From the NCBI RefSeq assembly GCF_017255185.1, contig NZ_JAFKCZ010000004.1:62001-126000 (forward strand): 64,000 nucleotides of DNA, read 5' to 3'. The notes under the pieces are model-generated. The model worked only from the letters and a program-made list of their open reading frames with translations. It was not told where the DNA came from and ran no database searches. A program made the position numbers and the translations under genes. This DNA is from Parahaliea mediterranea (GTDB lineage: Bacteria > Pseudomonadota > Gammaproteobacteria > Pseudomonadales > Halieaceae). Shown piece by piece: positions 38,301-46,626 of the stretch. How positions within the stretch are numbered: the stretch's first letter is position 1; every line of letters starts with the position of its first letter.

Positions 38301-38523
38301 GCCGATCGCCATGTCCACCATCACCACGATATGCGGCCTGGCGCCCCTGGTGTTGATCCCGGGGGCGGGTACCGAGTTGTATCGCGGCGTGGGTGCCATC
38401 GTGATGTTCGGCATACTCGGCGCGGCGCTGGTGACCCTGACCATGCTGCCCGCGCTGACCGTTATTGTGCTGGAGTTCGGCCAGCGCCGGGCGGCGCGGC
38501 GGGCGGTCGTGCCCCAGCCCTGA
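35347..38523 (+). CDS. RND efflux permease (hydrophobe/amphiphile type)
   Basis: A 1058-residue inner-membrane proton antiporter with the duplicated RND plan: one N-terminal helix, a large periplasmic loop, helices 2-6, then a second copy. The sequence PATPQ-type entry (NWPGATPQDVEKEI) and the membrane motif IAFAIGMTLDNSIVVLESIELERR are typical. In helix 4 the proton-relay pair of AcrB (Asp-Asp) is Asp404-Asn405 here, as in many HAE pumps outside the AcrB group. A GTG start follows the adaptor stop by 4 bases. Confidence 0.93.
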   Translation: MFEKIVQRGTLTTVITLIICVLGVVAALRIPVQMIPDLDVRAISVRTNWPGATPQDVEKEILIEQEEYLRNLPNLSRIEASAESGSAEVELEFPFGTDITEMLIRVNNALSQVPSYPENVDEPRIYANSFSSNNFMFFNVTPLPGNPRQLDMDLMRDFLEDNVKPRLARVPGVSEVSVWGGAERQVQILIDPARLAQRGLSLSDVRSAIRGRNRDRSGGEIESGKRQYLLRTVGRFDSVEDLTGLVLARRGDAVIRLADVARVRLDHFEKRGISTIDGRDSIMIALRRESGSNVIEIKRAILADLDALRGEVLEPAGLSMELMSDDVRYVEDSVRNVWQNLILGALLATAVMYLFLRSFRTTLVGVIGIPICIIVAFLGLLLAGRTINVISLAGIAFAIGMTLDNSIVVLESIELERRRGADRMRAAIEGVRQVWPAVFASTMTTVLVFVPVLFVEQEAGQLYSDVAMAISAAILASMLVAITVLPTAAARLSIRPREEGARGTAGGAGLRMREATLGAVSALLATPGRRYGCIALTFLLSFGVIALLTPPAEYLPEGEEPKVFASMIAPPGYNLPAMQQIGEEVQAYLQPHVGADPAAFHDGQSPVPAMQYLNMRVQADNLRIISEPVDAADIEALMDALSDKYQQYPGMRAFAARGSIITSNDGGTRSINLDISGPRLEDIYRVALAAYRRAEDIFDNPRIQSRPSSLTLAQPMVEIRPDWERAAELGLTADELGFTVAALTDGSYVDEFFLQDDKIDIYLYSDVGQSAELDNLAQLPVYTPRGAVLPLGALVNIEETVDTDSLRRVNGSRTVTLNIIPPRSIPLEVGVARVRQELVQYLRERGEIPSGVSIDISGAADQLDATREALGSNYAIALLIIYLLMVAIFTHWGYPLLIMTSIPLGIAGGIVGLALLNGVGSLLPLVGLAPVVQPFDMISMLGFLILMGTVVNNPILIVHRAVGNVKAQGMAPVPAVREAVEARLRPIAMSTITTICGLAPLVLIPGAGTELYRGVGAIVMFGILGAALVTLTMLPALTVIVLEFGQRRAARRAVVPQP

Positions 38524-38589
38524 CAGGGGGAGATGTCCGGACGCGGGGGTGATCGTTCGCTGTCGCCGCGATGGTGGCCGGGCTATCGA

Positions 38590-39687
38590 CTAGCCCTGTT
38601 TCTGGTAGTCCCGCGGCGTCACGCCCACGTGACGGCTGAACGTGCGCGAGAAAAAGGCCGGGTCGGGGTAGCCCACGGCGGCGCCCACCGCGGCGATGCC
38701 CAGAGAGCTGTTGCGCAGCAGATGGGCCGCCTGCGCCATGCGCAGCTCGTCGCGATAGGCCAGCACAGTCTGGCCACACTGTGTCCGGAACAGGCTGGCC
38801 AGCCTTGATGCCGATATATTGGCGGCGCGGGCCACCTCTTGTATTTGGAAGTTCTCGCTGTAATGCGCGTCGATGAAGTCCCGGGCGCGCTGGATGCGCG
38901 GGTCCAGCCGGGGCCGCGAGTTGGGAGGCAGGCTGGCCCGGCAGCGCAGGATGAGTTGTTCCAGCAGATTGTGGGACAGCTCACCGGCGAGCTTCCGCCC
39001 CGATCGCAGGCAGTCCTGTAGTTCACTAAAGGCGGTGGTGATCGCCGGCTCCGCCGACGCCGACAGGCGCAGGTGGCTTATCTGGCCGGAAAAGTGCGGC
39101 CAGTCAAGCCAGTCCCGCCAGCGCGGGTGCGCATGAAACACTACCCAATGGTAGCCCCAGTCGGCATGCTCCGGCAGCGCTTGCAGGGTGTACAGCGCTC
39201 CGGGCGCCGCCAGCAGGACCTGCCCCGGCTCAATGGCCAGGTCGCGCCCCCCCGCACGCAGGCGCGCGCCACCCCGGTCGCAGTACAGCAGGCTCCAGGC
39301 TTGTTCGCTGTGGCTGCCGTAGGCGAATCCACGCTCCAGGCTGGGTGTGTTCCACAGGGCGTAGCCGGCGGTGATGGGGGCCCGGAACAGCAGGTTCGGG
39401 TCCAGGTGGGTGAGGTAGTCGCGCAGGAAGGCCTCGGCGTCGGCCTCGCTGAAACCGTCGCGCTCGCACCAGGCCTCGCGCCAATGCGGGACCAGTGCCG
39501 CCAGCGGGCTTGAGGCCGGCAGCGTTGCCCCTTGCAGGGTGCGCACGTAATTCATGAAGCTGCGATGGTCCAGCGGCGTGTCCAGCCCTTGGACCCAGGC
39601 GCTGGCGCGCTCGATCTGCGCCTCGGGCACGTCCTCCCCGGCGAGAACGCGGTACAGGGCGTTGGCGGTGTGCTGTACGTGGCTCAT
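38590..39687 (-). CDS. AraC family transcriptional regulator
   Basis: A 365-residue regulator with an N-terminal cupin-like ligand/dimerisation domain of the AraC type (about 120-230; EPGQVLLAAPGALYTLQALPEHADWGYHWVVFH) and a C-terminal double helix-turn-helix (about 265-365; EVARAANISASRLASLFRTQCGQTV, then GIAAVGAAVGYPDPAFFSRTFSRHVGVTPRDYQKQG). It has an additional N-terminal segment of about 110 residues. It converges on the RND permease gene. Its regulon is not clear. Confidence 0.9.
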   Translation of the reverse strand: MSHVQHTANALYRVLAGEDVPEAQIERASAWVQGLDTPLDHRSFMNYVRTLQGATLPASSPLAALVPHWREAWCERDGFSEADAEAFLRDYLTHLDPNLLFRAPITAGYALWNTPSLERGFAYGSHSEQAWSLLYCDRGGARLRAGGRDLAIEPGQVLLAAPGALYTLQALPEHADWGYHWVVFHAHPRWRDWLDWPHFSGQISHLRLSASAEPAITTAFSELQDCLRSGRKLAGELSHNLLEQLILRCRASLPPNSRPRLDPRIQRARDFIDAHYSENFQIQEVARAANISASRLASLFRTQCGQTVLAYRDELRMAQAAHLLRNSSLGIAAVGAAVGYPDPAFFSRTFSRHVGVTPRDYQKQG

Positions 39688-39784
39688 CGGACGCGGCGAC
39701 GCAATCGTCCAGGTTTGCTAGGCAGGCTCCATACTAGGCCGGATGCCCGCGCAGGTAAATGAGCTGCCTGGGCGCGGGGGCTGA

Positions 39785-41350
39785 TTAGCCCAGGCTGTCC
39801 TCGGCCACGAAGTATTTCGGGTCCTCAATCACGTTCACCTCCACCAGGTCGCCGGCCTTGCGCAGCAGCTTGCGGCACTCCGCGGACAGGTGCACCAGGT
39901 GCAGGGTTTTACCGGCGTTGAGGTAGCGCTCGGCCAGGGTGTCGATGGCCTCCAGGCCGGAGTGGTCCGCCACCCGTGAATCGGCGAAGTCGATGATCAC
40001 GTCGTCGTTGTCCCGCCGCGGGTCGAACTGCTCCAGGAAGGAACTCACCGAGCCGAAAAACAGCGGGCCGTTCACCGCGTACACGGTGGAGCCCTTGTGG
40101 TCCTGGCGACTCTCCACCTGGATGTGCTTGGCGTGCTCCCAGGCGAACACCAGGGCGGAGATAATCACCCCGACGATCACCGCCACCGCCAGGTCGGTGG
40201 CCACGGTCACCGCCGATACCAGCACCAGTACCAGGGCATCCGAGCGCGGAATCTTGCGCAGCACCCGGAAGGAACTCCACTCGAAGGTGCCGATCACCAC
40301 GATGAACATAACCCCGGTGAGGGCCGCCAGCGGGATCTGCTCGATCAGCGGCGAGGCCACCAGGATAAACAGCAGCAGCGACAGCGCCGCGGTGATACCC
40401 GACAGCCGACCGCGGCCGCCGGAGTTCACGTTGATCATGCTCTGGCCGATCATCGCGCAGCCGCCCATGCCGCCGAAGAAGCCGGTCACGGTATTGGCCA
40501 CGCCCTGGCCCACGCACTCCTTGTTGCCGCGGCCGCGGGTCTCGGTGATCTCGTCCACCAGGCGCAGGGTGAGCAGTGACTCAATCAGGCCGATGGCCGC
40601 CAGGATCACCGCGTAGGGAAAGATAATGCCCAGGGTCTCCAGGTTCAGCGGCACCGAGGGAATGTGGAAGCTGGGCAGGCCGCCCTTGATCGAGGCCACG
40701 TCGCCGACCACCCGGGTGTCCAGGTTCAGGCCGATCACCAGCAGGCTCACCGCTACAATGGCCGCCAGCGAGGCGGGCACCGCCCGGGTCAGGCGCGGCA
40801 GGAAGTGGATGATGGCCATGGTCAGGAGCACCAGGCCCAGCATCAGGTACATGGCCTCGCCCTGCAGCCAGGCCACGTCCACCACCGAGCCCTCGAGGAA
40901 GGTACCCTCGGCCCAGCCGGGTTGGCCCTTCTCGCCAAACTGGCTGAGCTGGGCCAGGAAAATCACGATGGCCAGGCCGTTGACGAAGCCCATCATTACC
41001 GGGTGCGGCACCATGCGGATGAATTTGCCCAGGCGCAGGGCGCCGGCGAGAATCTGCAGCAGCCCCATCAGCACCACGGTGGCAAACAGGTATTCCACGC
41101 CGTGCTCCGCCACCAGCGACACCATGACCACCGCCAGCGCGCCGGTGGCGCCGGAAATCATGCCCGGCCGGCCGCCGATACAGGCGGTGATCAGGCCCAC
41201 CATAAAGGCGGCATACAGGCCCACCAGCGGCTCCACGCCGGCGACGAAGGCAAAGGCCACCGCCTCCGGTACCAGGGCCAGGGCGACGGTGAGGCCGGAC
41301 AGCAGGTCGTTCTTGACGCTGGTGACCCGGCTGGGGCGAATCTCGAACAT
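39785..41350 (-). CDS. SulP family anion transporter with STAS domain
   Basis: A 521-residue SLC26/SulP-type permease for sulfate, bicarbonate or another anion. The open frame extends to 41653, but the ATG at 41350 fits the family start ([38 protein letters not shown]) and has GGAGAG upstream. About 10-12 helices cover residues 18-390. The C-terminal cytoplasmic STAS domain (about 400-515) includes [20 protein letters not shown]. The short N-terminus and substrate loop resemble the bicarbonate-type BicA/SulP group, but the anion cannot be fixed by eye. Confidence 0.9.
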   Translation of the reverse strand: MFEIRPSRVTSVKNDLLSGLTVALALVPEAVAFAFVAGVEPLVGLYAAFMVGLITACIGGRPGMISGATGALAVVMVSLVAEHGVEYLFATVVLMGLLQILAGALRLGKFIRMVPHPVMMGFVNGLAIVIFLAQLSQFGEKGQPGWAEGTFLEGSVVDVAWLQGEAMYLMLGLVLLTMAIIHFLPRLTRAVPASLAAIVAVSLLVIGLNLDTRVVGDVASIKGGLPSFHIPSVPLNLETLGIIFPYAVILAAIGLIESLLTLRLVDEITETRGRGNKECVGQGVANTVTGFFGGMGGCAMIGQSMINVNSGGRGRLSGITAALSLLLFILVASPLIEQIPLAALTGVMFIVVIGTFEWSSFRVLRKIPRSDALVLVLVSAVTVATDLAVAVIVGVIISALVFAWEHAKHIQVESRQDHKGSTVYAVNGPLFFGSVSSFLEQFDPRRDNDDVIIDFADSRVADHSGLEAIDTLAERYLNAGKTLHLVHLSAECRKLLRKAGDLVEVNVIEDPKYFVAEDSLG

Positions 41351-41471
41351 GGCGCGCTCTCCGCTAGGCACCCGCGCGGGGCAGGTGAAGGGGGTGTCGG
41401 AACCTTTCGACCGGGCTGTTGTTATGGGGCGAGAGGGAGGGCGCGCATCATACCCGAGGGCGGACGCGGCC

Positions 41472-42905
41472 TCAATCGCGGGGGGTGTTGTCCAGGGCCT
41501 GTTTGCGCGCCGCCGCCCGCGCCAGCAGGGCGTCCAGGCGCGCCCGGTCGAAGACCTCGCCGCCGCGGATGACCGCGTGGATATCCGCGGTGGCGCGGAT
41601 ATCGGCCAGCGGATTGCGGTTGAGCACCACCAGGTCGGCGCGCCGGCCGGCACTCACGCTGCCGTAGTCCCGCGCCAGTCCCATGAAGCGGGCGCCATTG
41701 ATGGTCGCCGCCTGCAGGGCGTGCAGCGGGCTGAGGCCGGCCTCGGTGAACAGGGCGAGCTCCTCGTGCAAGGCCGCGGCGGGGTAGACGTAGGTGTTCA
41801 GTGCCGCGGAGTCGCTGCCGGCGAGGAGGGTCACGCCGGCGCGCTGCAGGGCCGGCACCTGCGCCGCGACCAGGCGATAGCGGGCCTGGCGGGCCTCGCG
41901 CTCGGCGGCGGTCTCGCCAGCCATGCGCTCGATGCGCCACTGGTACTGGGCGGTGAAGTCGCGGGTCAGGTAAGCCAGGAAGGCGTCGTCGTCGTGGTTG
42001 GTTTCGTGCAGCCAGGCCAGTTTGCGGCCGCCGATAAGGGTGGGTGTCACCGCGACGCCCGCCGCGGCCAGGCGCCGGTAGGCCGCGTCGGCCGTCGCCT
42101 GGTTGAAGCTGTCGTCGTAGGCCGCCCGCGCCTGTTCGGCGCTCATCTCGCCGGCGCGCACCGCGCGCGCGATGCCGGCCTGCCCGGGATGTCCCAGCCG
42201 CAGCAGGTAAGTGGCGTGCTCGATGCTCGACAGTCCGGCGCCTGTCAGTTCGAAGATATCCAGCCCCAGGGGCACGTGGCTCGAGACAAGCAAGCCGCGC
42301 CGCCGGGCCTCGCGCACTGTTTCCAGGAACAACTCCGGTTGCAGGGTGTTTTCGGTAATCTTGATGAAGTCGACCCCCAGCGCCTGCTGTTCGTCCATGC
42401 CGGCGCGTATTTGCGCCGCGGTGCCGACTTCCCGGTCGCCGTCCCACAGGGAGTCGATGCCCTCGAACTTGCGGCCGGCGGTGAAAATGCGTGGCCCCAG
42501 GCGCTCGCCATCGGCGACCTCGCCGCGCCATTGCAGCACGGTGCCCGCCAGGTTGCTGGCCGCCTCGCGCACTCCGGTGATGCCGTAGGCCAGGTAAACC
42601 GGCAGCAGCAGCGCGTTGTCCTCCACCAGTTCCCGGCCCTCGAAGTGCACATGCATGTCCCACAGGCCGGGGATCAGGTAGCGGCCCTGCAGGTCGAGGC
42701 GGTTGTCCGCGGCCTCGGCGTCCGCGGCATCGGGAGCCAGGGAGGCAATGACGCCGTCGCGCAGCAGGACGTCGCCGCGGGTAATGGCGCCGTTTTCGAC
42801 GTCCACCACCCTGGCGTCGCGCAGTAGCAGGGATTCGGCGCGGGGCGCGGACGAGAGAAACAGTGAAACCAGCAGTAGGGTACAGGCGTATATCAGGCGT
42901 GGCAT
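41472..42905 (-). CDS. Exported metal-dependent amidohydrolase
   Basis: A 477-residue amidohydrolase-superfamily protein with a signal peptide (start [25 protein letters not shown]; the longer upstream frame lacks this). Metal-site motifs are [30 protein letters not shown] and [24 protein letters not shown]. It resembles the imidazolonepropionase-like/prolidase-like group of periplasmic hydrolases that cleave cyclic amides or dipeptides. A second, distinct member of this superfamily is at 58796. The 5' end is 71 bases from the divergent amidoligase gene. Confidence 0.88.
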   Translation of the reverse strand: MPRLIYACTLLLVSLFLSSAPRAESLLLRDARVVDVENGAITRGDVLLRDGVIASLAPDAADAEAADNRLDLQGRYLIPGLWDMHVHFEGRELVEDNALLLPVYLAYGITGVREAASNLAGTVLQWRGEVADGERLGPRIFTAGRKFEGIDSLWDGDREVGTAAQIRAGMDEQQALGVDFIKITENTLQPELFLETVREARRRGLLVSSHVPLGLDIFELTGAGLSSIEHATYLLRLGHPGQAGIARAVRAGEMSAEQARAAYDDSFNQATADAAYRRLAAAGVAVTPTLIGGRKLAWLHETNHDDDAFLAYLTRDFTAQYQWRIERMAGETAAEREARQARYRLVAAQVPALQRAGVTLLAGSDSAALNTYVYPAAALHEELALFTEAGLSPLHALQAATINGARFMGLARDYGSVSAGRRADLVVLNRNPLADIRATADIHAVIRGGEVFDRARLDALLARAAARKQALDNTPRD

Positions 42906-42976
42906 CTTGGAACCGGGTCGAGTGGTGTATAGTCGAAAGGGTCGGGAAGTACAGCCCGGGTGGGGCGGTGAAATCA

Positions 42977-44035
42977 ATGGCCCGATCAGACATGGTACAG
43001 GGGCGTGGCAAGTTGGTGAATACACGGTGTGACGACAACTACCGGGCGGGTCTCTGGCCGCTGCCGCCCAGGACACGCACCTCCGCTGGCGGCATGCGGC
43101 GGGTGGGGGTGGAAATCGAGTTTGCCGGCCTGGCCATCGAGCGCATCGCCGAGCTGGTGGTGGCGGAGCTGGGCGGCCGGGCCCATGTGATCTCGCCCTA
43201 CGAACAGCAGGTCGCGGGTACCGTGCTCGGCGATATCGGGCTGGAACTCGACTACAGCTATCTCAAGCGCCTGGGTCGCGAACGGGACCCGACGGCGGAA
43301 GTGAACGAGCTCGACCAGTTGGGGGAATCCCTGTTGAAACTGCTGGCCGAGCAGGTGGTGCCCTATGAAATCGTCACCGCGCCGATCGCCATGAGCGGAT
43401 TGTGGCGGCTGGGGGAGCTGCTCACACGCCTGCGGCTGGCCGGGGCCCGGGGTACCAATCATGCCCCCATCTACGCCTTCGGCCTGCACCTCAACCACGA
43501 GATGCCCGACCTGTCCGCGGCGACCATCCTCGCCTACCTGCGCGCCTTCCTCTGCCTTTATGAGTGGCTGCTGGAACGCAGCCATGTCAACTTGAGCCGC
43601 CGCCTGACACCCTATATCGACCCTTTCCCCCGGGACTATGTCAAGCGAGTTATCGCCGAGGATTACGCCCCGGACCTGGCCGGCTTGATTGACGACTACC
43701 TGCGTTACAACCCGACCCGCAATCGCGCCCTGGACCTGTTGCCGCTGTTCAGCCACATTGACCCCGAGCGGGTGCGCGCGGTGGTGGACGACGACCGGGT
43801 GAAGGCGCGGCCCGCATTGCACTACAGGCTGCCCAACTGCCAGGTGGACGAACCCAACTGGAGCCTCGCCAGGCCCTGGCGCGACTGGCTGCAGGTGGAG
43901 GTCCTGGCCTGCGATCCGTCGCGCCTGGAGCGCATCCGCCGCGGCTATCGCCGCCACCTGAACGGCCCGGTTGGCGGCCTGTTCCAGGATTGGCCGGAGG
44001 CCTGCAGCCGCTGGCTGTTGCCCGAGCTGCTGTGA
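42977..44035 (+). CDS. Amidoligase (COOH-NH2 ligase family)
   Basis: A 352-residue ATP-grasp-like/GCS-fold amidoligase, a family predicted to join amino or carboxyl groups in cell-envelope or peptide modification. Typical motifs are RRVGVEIEFAGL at the start of the fold, DIGLELDYSYL, EIVTAPIAMSGL and NHAPIYAFGLHLNHEMPDL. The ATG at 42977 has GGTG 6 bases upstream; other starts in the first 35 codons are possible. It overlaps the class-I amidotransferase gene that follows (GTGA), a pairing well known for this family and one that implies formation and hydrolysis of the same amide. Confidence 0.85.
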   Translation: MARSDMVQGRGKLVNTRCDDNYRAGLWPLPPRTRTSAGGMRRVGVEIEFAGLAIERIAELVVAELGGRAHVISPYEQQVAGTVLGDIGLELDYSYLKRLGRERDPTAEVNELDQLGESLLKLLAEQVVPYEIVTAPIAMSGLWRLGELLTRLRLAGARGTNHAPIYAFGLHLNHEMPDLSAATILAYLRAFLCLYEWLLERSHVNLSRRLTPYIDPFPRDYVKRVIAEDYAPDLAGLIDDYLRYNPTRNRALDLLPLFSHIDPERVRAVVDDDRVKARPALHYRLPNCQVDEPNWSLARPWRDWLQVEVLACDPSRLERIRRGYRRHLNGPVGGLFQDWPEACSRWLLPELL

Positions 44036-44745
44036 GCGCGCCGCTGATCGGCGTCACCGGCCCCGACCGCGGCCCGCACCTGGCCTGGTATTTTATCCGC
44101 TGGGCGCTGTGGCGGGTGGGCGCGCGGGCGCTGCGCATGACGCCGTCCAGCCCCGGGCAACTCGCCTCGCTGGACGGCATTGTGATCAGCGGCGGCGACG
44201 ATATCGATCCGGCGCTTTACCTGCCCCACGCGCCGGAGCGCGCGCCGATGGACCCGGAGCGGGATCGCTTCGAGATCGACGCCCTGCGGCATGTGATCGA
44301 CACCGACATGCCGGTGCTGGGCATTTGCCGCGGGGCGCAGCTGATGAACGTGGTGCTGGGCGGCAACCTGCACACCGACCTGCGCCCGCTGCGCCGGCAC
44401 ACCTCCAACCGCCGCACGCCGCTGGCGCGCAAGACCCTGGCGGTGAGTCGCGGTACCGAACTCCACGCCCTGCTGGGGGAGGACCAAGTGCGCATCAACA
44501 GCCTGCATCACCAGGCGATCGATCACCTGGGCGACCACCTGGTGATCTGCGGCCGCGATTTGGACGGCTTCGTGCAGGCCGTGGAAATGCCGGGCCGGCG
44601 CTTCCTGTTGGGGGTACAGTGGCATCCGGAGTACCTGCCCTCGCACCGTGGCCAGCTCGGCCTGTTCCGCGCCCTGGTGCAGGCCGCGTCCCATGACAGT
44701 CGCCGAATGAGCGGCGGTTCCCCCCACGGCCCGGGGAAATGCTAG
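44032..44745 (+). CDS. Gamma-glutamyl-GABA hydrolase-like class I amidotransferase (C26)
   Basis: A 237-residue class-I glutamine amidotransferase-like hydrolase. The nucleophile Cys99 is in VLGICRGAQLMN, and GVQWHPEY carries the His and its Glu. The GTG at 44032 overlaps the amidoligase stop and begins at the domain (APLIGVTGPDRG). Members such as PuuD release glutamate from gamma-glutamyl amides. With an amidoligase partner the probable substrate is the amide that enzyme forms, which is unknown. Confidence 0.88.
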   Translation: MSAPLIGVTGPDRGPHLAWYFIRWALWRVGARALRMTPSSPGQLASLDGIVISGGDDIDPALYLPHAPERAPMDPERDRFEIDALRHVIDTDMPVLGICRGAQLMNVVLGGNLHTDLRPLRRHTSNRRTPLARKTLAVSRGTELHALLGEDQVRINSLHHQAIDHLGDHLVICGRDLDGFVQAVEMPGRRFLLGVQWHPEYLPSHRGQLGLFRALVQAASHDSRRMSGGSPHGPGKC

Positions 44746-44748
44746 AAT
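44740..44748 (+). promoter_or_regulatory. Candidate extended -10 promoter
   Basis: TGCTAGAAT (44740-44748) is a TGn-extended -10 element overlapping the 3' end of the amidotransferase gene and lying 33 bases before the DUF3144 start. No -35 is needed for this class and none is obvious. Confidence 0.45.
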
Positions 44749-44780
44749 TGGCGCCACATCATTCAGCAGAGGGTTTCGCG

Positions 44781-45053
44781 ATGGCGACCAACGACTCCGA
44801 GTACCACAAGCAGTGCATGCAGCGTTTTATCGACCTGGCCAACACCATGAAGAACGAAGGCGTGCCGACGCGGGTGATTTCCGCGGCGCTGATGACGGCT
44901 TCCGGTGTGTACACCACTTACACCGTGGCCGGTAACAGCGGTGGCCTGAACGAGTCCGGCATCGACAAGGTGACTGATGCCTACCGGCAAAACCTGTTGA
45001 ACATCCAGCAGGCAAAGCGCGAGGAACTGCAGCAAAAACAACAGCAGCAGTAG
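44781..45053 (+). CDS. DUF3144 family small protein
   Basis: A 90-residue soluble protein that fits DUF3144: a helical segment CMQRFIDLANTMKN, then VISAALMTASGVYTTYTV, and a Gln-rich tail (QQKQQQQ). The in-frame ATG at 44781 is preferred to one at 44739 because it has AGAGGG about 9 bases upstream and begins at the domain. The function of the family is unknown. It seems to have its own promoter. Confidence 0.7.
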   Translation: MATNDSEYHKQCMQRFIDLANTMKNEGVPTRVISAALMTASGVYTTYTVAGNSGGLNESGIDKVTDAYRQNLLNIQQAKREELQQKQQQQ

Positions 45054-45120
45054 CCTCCGCGGGACGTCCCTCCCTTCAATTTCACCTCGCGGCACGCGCC
45101 GCGAGGCGGCACCAAATCCT

Positions 45121-46593
45121 ATGACCGAACAAGCCCCCGATCTCGACGCGCCCTCGTTGCTCGATCCCGCGGACTGGGAGCGCTTCCGCGCCGACGCCCA
45201 CGCCGCGCTGGACGTGGCCCTGGACTTCGTGCGCGAGCGACCGTTGCAAGCCGTCTGGCAGGAAATCCCCGAAGCCGTCAAGGCCGTCGACGCGCCGCTG
45301 CCCAGGGAGGGGGAGGCGCTGCCGGCCCTGGTGGAGGAATTGCAGCGGGACCTGCTGCCCTACACGCTGGGCAATACCCATCCGCGATTCTGGGGCTGGG
45401 TCAACGGTAGCGGCAGCGCCGGCGGGGTGGTGGCGCAGCTGATGATGGGCGCGATCAACGCCAACATGGGCGGGCGCGATCACGCGCCGATCTACCTCGA
45501 ACGTCAGGTGATCCGCTGGTTGCACCAGCTGTTCGGCATGCCCGCTGGCGCCAGTGGCATTATCTGCACCGGCACCTCCACCGCCACCCTGCTGGGCCTG
45601 GCCATCGCCCGGCGGCGGGCGGCCGGCGAGACTGTGCGCCGCGAGGGCAACCGCGCCGCGCAGGGCTTGCGGGTCTATGCCTCCGGGCAGGCCCACGTCT
45701 CCGTGGACAAGGCGGTGGAGATGATGGGGCTGGGTACCGATGCCCTGTGTTCGGTGCCGCAGAACGACGACTACAGCATGGACGTGACGGCCCTGGCCGC
45801 GTGTATCGAGGCGGATATCCGCAGCGGCCACACACCCTGTGCGGTGGTGTCGACGGTGGGCAGTGTCAATTCCGGCGCCATCGATGACCTGCCCGCCATC
45901 AATCGCCTGTGTCGCCAGCACGGGATCTGGCACCACGTGGACGGCGCCTTCGGCGCGCTGTGCGTGCTGTCGGAGGCGTTGCGGCCCCGGCTGGCGGGCA
46001 TTGAGCAAGCGGACTCCATCGCCTTTGACTTCCACAAGTGGATGCACGTGGGCTATGCCGCGGGCTGCCTGTTGGTGGCCGACGGCGAACTCCACCGGGA
46101 GACTTTCCAGACTTCCCACGCCTACCTGCAGGGCGAGCGCCAGGGCATGGCCGGCGGCTCGCCCTGGCCCAATGATTTCGGCATAGAACTGTCGCGGGGC
46201 TTCTCGGCGCTGGCGGTGTGGTTTCAGTTGCGGGAAATGGGCACCGCGCGCCTGGGGCGGGCCATCCATCGCAACTGCCTGCAGGCGCAGCGCCTGGGGG
46301 AGGCCGTGGCGGCCGAGGGCGAGTTGGAGCTGCTGGCGCCGGTGCCGCTGAATATCGTGTGCTTTCGCTACCGACTGGCGGCGCTGTCCGGGGAGGCCTT
46401 GAACCGCCTGAACCGGCGCATCGTGGTCGAGCTGCAGTGCCGGGGCATTGCCGCGCCCTCCAGTACCGAGTTGCGCGGCCGCTCGGCGATCCGCGTGGCC
46501 ATCACCAACCACCGCACCCGCTGGCGCGACCTGGAGGCGCTGGTGTCGGCAACCCTGGCGCTGGGACGGGAACTGCTGGCGCGCGAGGACTGA
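45121..46593 (+). CDS. PLP-dependent group II amino-acid decarboxylase
   Basis: A 490-residue aromatic-L-amino-acid/glutamate decarboxylase-type enzyme. PLP binds to Lys306 in AFDFHKWMHVGYAAGCLLV. HPRFWGWVNGSGSAGGVVAQL and ICTGTSTATLLGLAIARRRA are cofactor-site motifs, and HVDGAFGALC supplies the Asp that contacts the pyridine nitrogen. It removes the carboxylate from an amino acid (candidates are aromatic amino acids or a 2,4-diaminobutyrate-like substrate). It lies 67 bases after the DUF3144 gene. No transporter or transcriptional partner indicates the substrate. Confidence 0.9.
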   Translation: MTEQAPDLDAPSLLDPADWERFRADAHAALDVALDFVRERPLQAVWQEIPEAVKAVDAPLPREGEALPALVEELQRDLLPYTLGNTHPRFWGWVNGSGSAGGVVAQLMMGAINANMGGRDHAPIYLERQVIRWLHQLFGMPAGASGIICTGTSTATLLGLAIARRRAAGETVRREGNRAAQGLRVYASGQAHVSVDKAVEMMGLGTDALCSVPQNDDYSMDVTALAACIEADIRSGHTPCAVVSTVGSVNSGAIDDLPAINRLCRQHGIWHHVDGAFGALCVLSEALRPRLAGIEQADSIAFDFHKWMHVGYAAGCLLVADGELHRETFQTSHAYLQGERQGMAGGSPWPNDFGIELSRGFSALAVWFQLREMGTARLGRAIHRNCLQAQRLGEAVAAEGELELLAPVPLNIVCFRYRLAALSGEALNRLNRRIVVELQCRGIAAPSSTELRGRSAIRVAITNHRTRWRDLEALVSATLALGRELLARED

Positions 46594-46626
46594 GCGCCGT
46601 CATTTTAGGGTGGCCCCGGGCCTGGT

